This document shows, in pieces, positions 58,622 to 64,000 of a stretch of 64,000 bases of DNA. Origin of the DNA: Albifimbria verrucaria (lineage: Eukaryota; Ascomycota; Sordariomycetes; Hypocreales; Stachybotryaceae); contig JAHREC010000062.1 of assembly GCA_020081605.1 (NCBI GenBank), positions 3,038,001 to 3,102,000 on the forward strand, given 5' to 3'. Each line of letters starts with the position of its first letter. Positions within the stretch are counted from its first letter, which is position 1. The notes under the pieces are model-generated. The model did no database searches and had not been told where the DNA came from. It saw only the letters and a list, made by a program, of their open reading frames with translations. The translations under genes and the position numbers were made by a program.

Positions 58622-58653
58622 CGGTGCAACCTCTCCGACCCGCGGAGACGTTC

Positions 58654-58662
58654 TTATAAAAT
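58654..58662 (+). promoter_or_regulatory. TATA box of homocitrate synthase
   Basis: CTTATAAAA lies about 110 bp upstream of the ATG and about 35 bp downstream of the GCN4/CPC1-type site, a sensible core-promoter layout. Confidence 0.55.
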
Positions 58663-58770
58663 TCTTCTCGACATTCCTCGACGACAAGCCCTTTCGACGC
58701 TGCCATCACGGAATCCTCAATTGCCATCAGCTGTAGCTTTTAACGTCAATCGGAATCCCAATCGCCCAAA

Positions 58771-61572
<2,802 letters not shown>

Positions 61573-62530
61573 GGGATATGGAAGAGGCAGTTTATTGTGG
61601 GTATTTTGGCGCTTTGGGGATAGGAAAAACGAAATCTGCATTGGAATTTCAGATTTGTTTCTTCGTTAGCATCAAATTGTTTGATCACATTGATGAAAAG
61701 TTAACAAACCCTATGATGATGAGTAACTATACTTTTCGTTGAACAGTGTTACGCGAGTACCACGTAGAACTACCCAAAAGCCAGCATGTGAGATGTCAGC
61801 ACAAATCAGTTGCAATTTTATTGGGACTCAGACTTACTTGTCTTGACGATTATTAAAGCAAAGACGCCAATTTACCGAAACATTTTAAAGGTAAGAGGAA
61901 GCGAGAGAGCAGGAAGGATGAGGGTCTTGATTTGGAGAAGGTAGTATAATCACGCGAGCATCATATTGTTACCTACGTGGCAAAGTTGGTTTATGGGTAG
62001 CCGATTGATATCATCTTCAATGTTGGATTCGTTCACACTAGTCACAGAACTTTATGTCTTGTACAATTCTCCCATTTGTATCTGTATACGCTGATTCCAT
62101 AATGGGACACCTCGTAGTGATTCTTTCCCACAAATACCTTGTGATTCTCATGAGTACTAGATCTAATTCTTTCGCTTGATCCATACCTCACTGCGTTTTG
62201 CCTTCAATCGCCTGGCCAAGCGATCCAGGACTTGCGATTATCTTTACTGAGAGAGAGCCAACAAGTCTTGATTAATATACACATAATATTATTCGGTCCA
62301 AGATTTCGGTGTCGGCACCTCAAGAGCCATGCGAATCTATTCAATGTTAGCATATTTGTGCAGGACAGTTCAAGGTGTGGATGAATTACCATGAGCCATG
62401 AAGCCGTCAACATGTGGCACCAAACCAGCACAGATACCAATAGTCAGGCGCAAATGTCAAATTGACTTGTTGCAACCAAGTGTAGCTTTACATCTTTGGA
62501 CAAGTTGGTGGACTCCCCATCAAATGGTGA
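61573..62530. other. Intergenic, convergent 3' ends
   Basis: About 960 bp, AT-rich, between the stops of homocitrate synthase and the coiled-coil gene. No gene is seen. Confidence 0.5.
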
Positions 62531-63644
62531 TCATCGGGATGTGCCTGAGTGACACTCTTCATAGTCGTAATTATGGCTGGTATCTGGGAGGGGCTGGTCA
62601 TTAGCAACCATCTCAAACACGCTCTCGCGGAATTTTTGCAAGTCCTTGCGAGCGTCGTTCAGTTCGCCTTCGCGTTGCTTGAGGTCTTGTATCGCTATGT
62701 CGCGCCGGCTCTGAGCTTGTTGGAGCTGCTCTTGCACCCATGCAGACACTTTCTGGAAGCCCATCGCACCCTCCTTTAGCTTCTCGTGCATGGCCAAATC
62801 GGAGAAGATATTGTCAAAGACGACGTCGCCGAGGAAGCTCTGCTGGACAAAGTTGACGCGGGGAAGTTGCCGACGAGAGGTGAGAATCTCTGTGCTTGCA
62901 TCACCATCATTTTCGCATCGTAGACGTTGCGCTCGGCCACGGCTAAGGCGTCCCTCTCCATCATATCGGCCCAGGAGCCACCGCCAAAGATATCCATCCT
63001 AGACGCTGAGAGCGAGTCGTCCATTGCTCTGAGCGAAATCCTCATGCTGGTGGCTGCGCTGGTCAACATTTGAACTACTTGACTCTCTGCCTCCGCTGCT
63101 ATCTTGGCCACACGGTATGATTGGAGGGCTGCATTGGTCTTGTTCTCCCTCTCATCGTCTCCAGGGAACTGAGGTGTTGGACCAGAGAAAACAGACAGGT
63201 ATAGGTCGTCGAGCTGTCGTTGGGTATCGCTATTGAGCTTGGCGACATTTTCAAGCTCCTCCAAGACCTTCTCGGCCTCAGCAACGCGAGATATCAGGTT
63301 TCCATTGACCTTTTCCTCCTCGTGGAACTTTTGTAGAGCCTCAAAGTATTCTCGCTCCTCTTTGGAAGCCTTTTCGACAAACTTGGTGCCCTGGCCTGTA
63401 GCCTTGAATAGGAATTTCCTGAAATTGCTGGAAGAAATTTTCTCATGATCCTCATGCTCGGCCTTGACTTTTCTCTCATGAGCCGCAAGCTCGCGCTTAG
63501 AGCGCTCCAGCGCACGTTCTAGGTCATCGAGGAAGACCTTGTGTTGTTCAAGAGCCGGGGTGCGTAATCGGTCTTAGAAAGGGTCTGGAGAAGAGCCTTG
63601 TTCTTTGCTATGGACTCTTGAATAAGAACTCTGGCGTCAGACAT
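62531..63644 (-). CDS. Coiled-coil protein of unknown function; two 1-nt frameshifts
   Basis: The start MSDARVLIQESIAKNKALLQ is followed by an almost continuous helical, heptad-rich protein of about 371 aa: KVFLDDLERALERSKRELAA, KASKEEREYFEALQKF, VAEAEKVLEELENVAKLN, then a second helical block with MGFQKVSAWVQEQLQQAQSR and KQREGELNDARKDLQKFRES. Between them lies an amphipathic block (AAEAESQVVQMLTSAATSMR). No signal peptide or membrane segment. I do not recognise a family; a spectrin/BAR-like or structural role would fit but is only a guess. The frame breaks at GGGG 63557-63560 and GGGG 62859-62862, each cured by one extra base. Confidence 0.65.
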
Positions 63645-64000
63645 TGATGCAATTGTTGTGAAGTAGAGGAAATAAGTGGTAATCAGAGAAGATAATGAAT
63701 AGTTGGGTATCTTGATAAAAACAGAATGAAATACACAGTGAAGGAGTGCGTGGTCGACAGCGTCAAGCTGTTTATATATAACCTTAAATTGCCTCCGCAT
63801 AGCACTCGGGGTAACTGCATGCAGGCAGAGCTATGCCTTACGGACCCTGGCTCATTGACATCACGAGGCGATGACATGGCTGTAGTCCCAAGGTGGATGT
63901 TAATTCGTTATCCGCTTGCTGTGCCTCCATACTATAGACAGACGGTAGGGGAATCGGGCGAAGCTCAGCCACAAGAGGCCCCACCAGCCTGCTACAGATG
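63645..64000. other. 5' region of coiled-coil gene to window end
   Basis: About 360 bp upstream of the coiled-coil gene start. TATATATA near 63771-63776 could be its TATA element (about 130 bp upstream). No further gene is visible. Confidence 0.4.

Larger units (their letters stand above)
57639..58770. other. Divergent promoter region, RTA1-like / homocitrate synthase
   Basis: About 1.1 kb. The right part carries a GCN4/CPC1-type site and a TATA box serving homocitrate synthase. The stretch near 57690-57770 has tRNA-like features that fail on inspection. Confidence 0.5.

Overview
The window looks like nuclear DNA of a filamentous ascomycete (Pezizomycotina). The protein set resembles Sordariomycetes, probably Hypocreales; that rank is inferred from remembered family resemblance, not from a search. 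Fungal signs are short GT-AG introns of about 50-100 nt with CTRAY-type branch points, a fused PabA-PabB aminodeoxychorismate synthase, a homocitrate synthase of the alpha-aminoadipate lysine route, an RTA1-like seven-helix protein, an Ecm33-like GPI wall protein and a fungal NLR-like STAND protein. I support 22 protein-coding genes and no RNA gene. None is cut by a window edge.

Layout. 0.3-7.1 kb: aminodeoxychorismate synthase (+), Vps55 (-), Mak16 (+) and an Mso1-like exocytosis protein (+). 7.1-13.2 kb: an AT-rich, gene-poor island with one F-box-like orphan and one three-exon small secreted protein. 13.2-16.2 kb: STAND/NACHT-type NTPase (-). 16.9-19.6 kb: Gyp7-like Rab GAP (-). 21.5-22.9 kb: PAP2-like membrane enzyme (-). 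26.5-27.8 kb: single-pass sensor-like surface protein (-). 29.0-32.4 kb: Rad9/Crb2-type checkpoint protein with tandem BRCT domains (-). 32.9-37.2 kb: WW-domain protein with Q-rich and KPG repeats (-). 39.0-40.5 kb: GPI-anchored Ecm33-like protein (+). 41.3-44.0 kb: EF-hand MscS channel (-). 47.2-50.2 kb: glucosidase II alpha (-), divergent from nucleoside diphosphate kinase (51.2-52.0 kb, +). 52.1-52.7 kb: mitochondrial DUF1279-like protein (-). 53.9-56.5 kb: a two-domain secreted protein and a cytosolic GH18 protein (+). 56.7-57.6 kb: RTA1-like protein (-), divergent from a 16-exon homocitrate synthase (58.8-61.6 kb, +). 62.5-63.6 kb: coiled-coil protein (-).

The genes do not form one pathway. 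They are mostly housekeeping: folate and lysine synthesis, ribosome biogenesis, vesicle traffic, N-glycan processing, DNA-damage checkpoint, osmosensing and cell wall, with one accessory island carrying the secreted protein and the NLR-like gene.

The dominant cross-window signal is technical. At least 33 reading-frame breaks in 16 genes all fit the loss of one base, most at short homopolymers, with only one apparent one-base gain. Essential and non-essential genes are hit alike, so I read these as consensus errors and annotate each gene at its full span. The best biological leads are the homocitrate synthase gene (15 introns, a GC-AG intron, a 21-nt exon, an intron swollen by two copies of a foldback element, and a GCN4/CPC1-type site upstream), the secreted-protein island beside the NLR-like gene, the repeat architecture of the WW protein, and the sensor-like surface protein.
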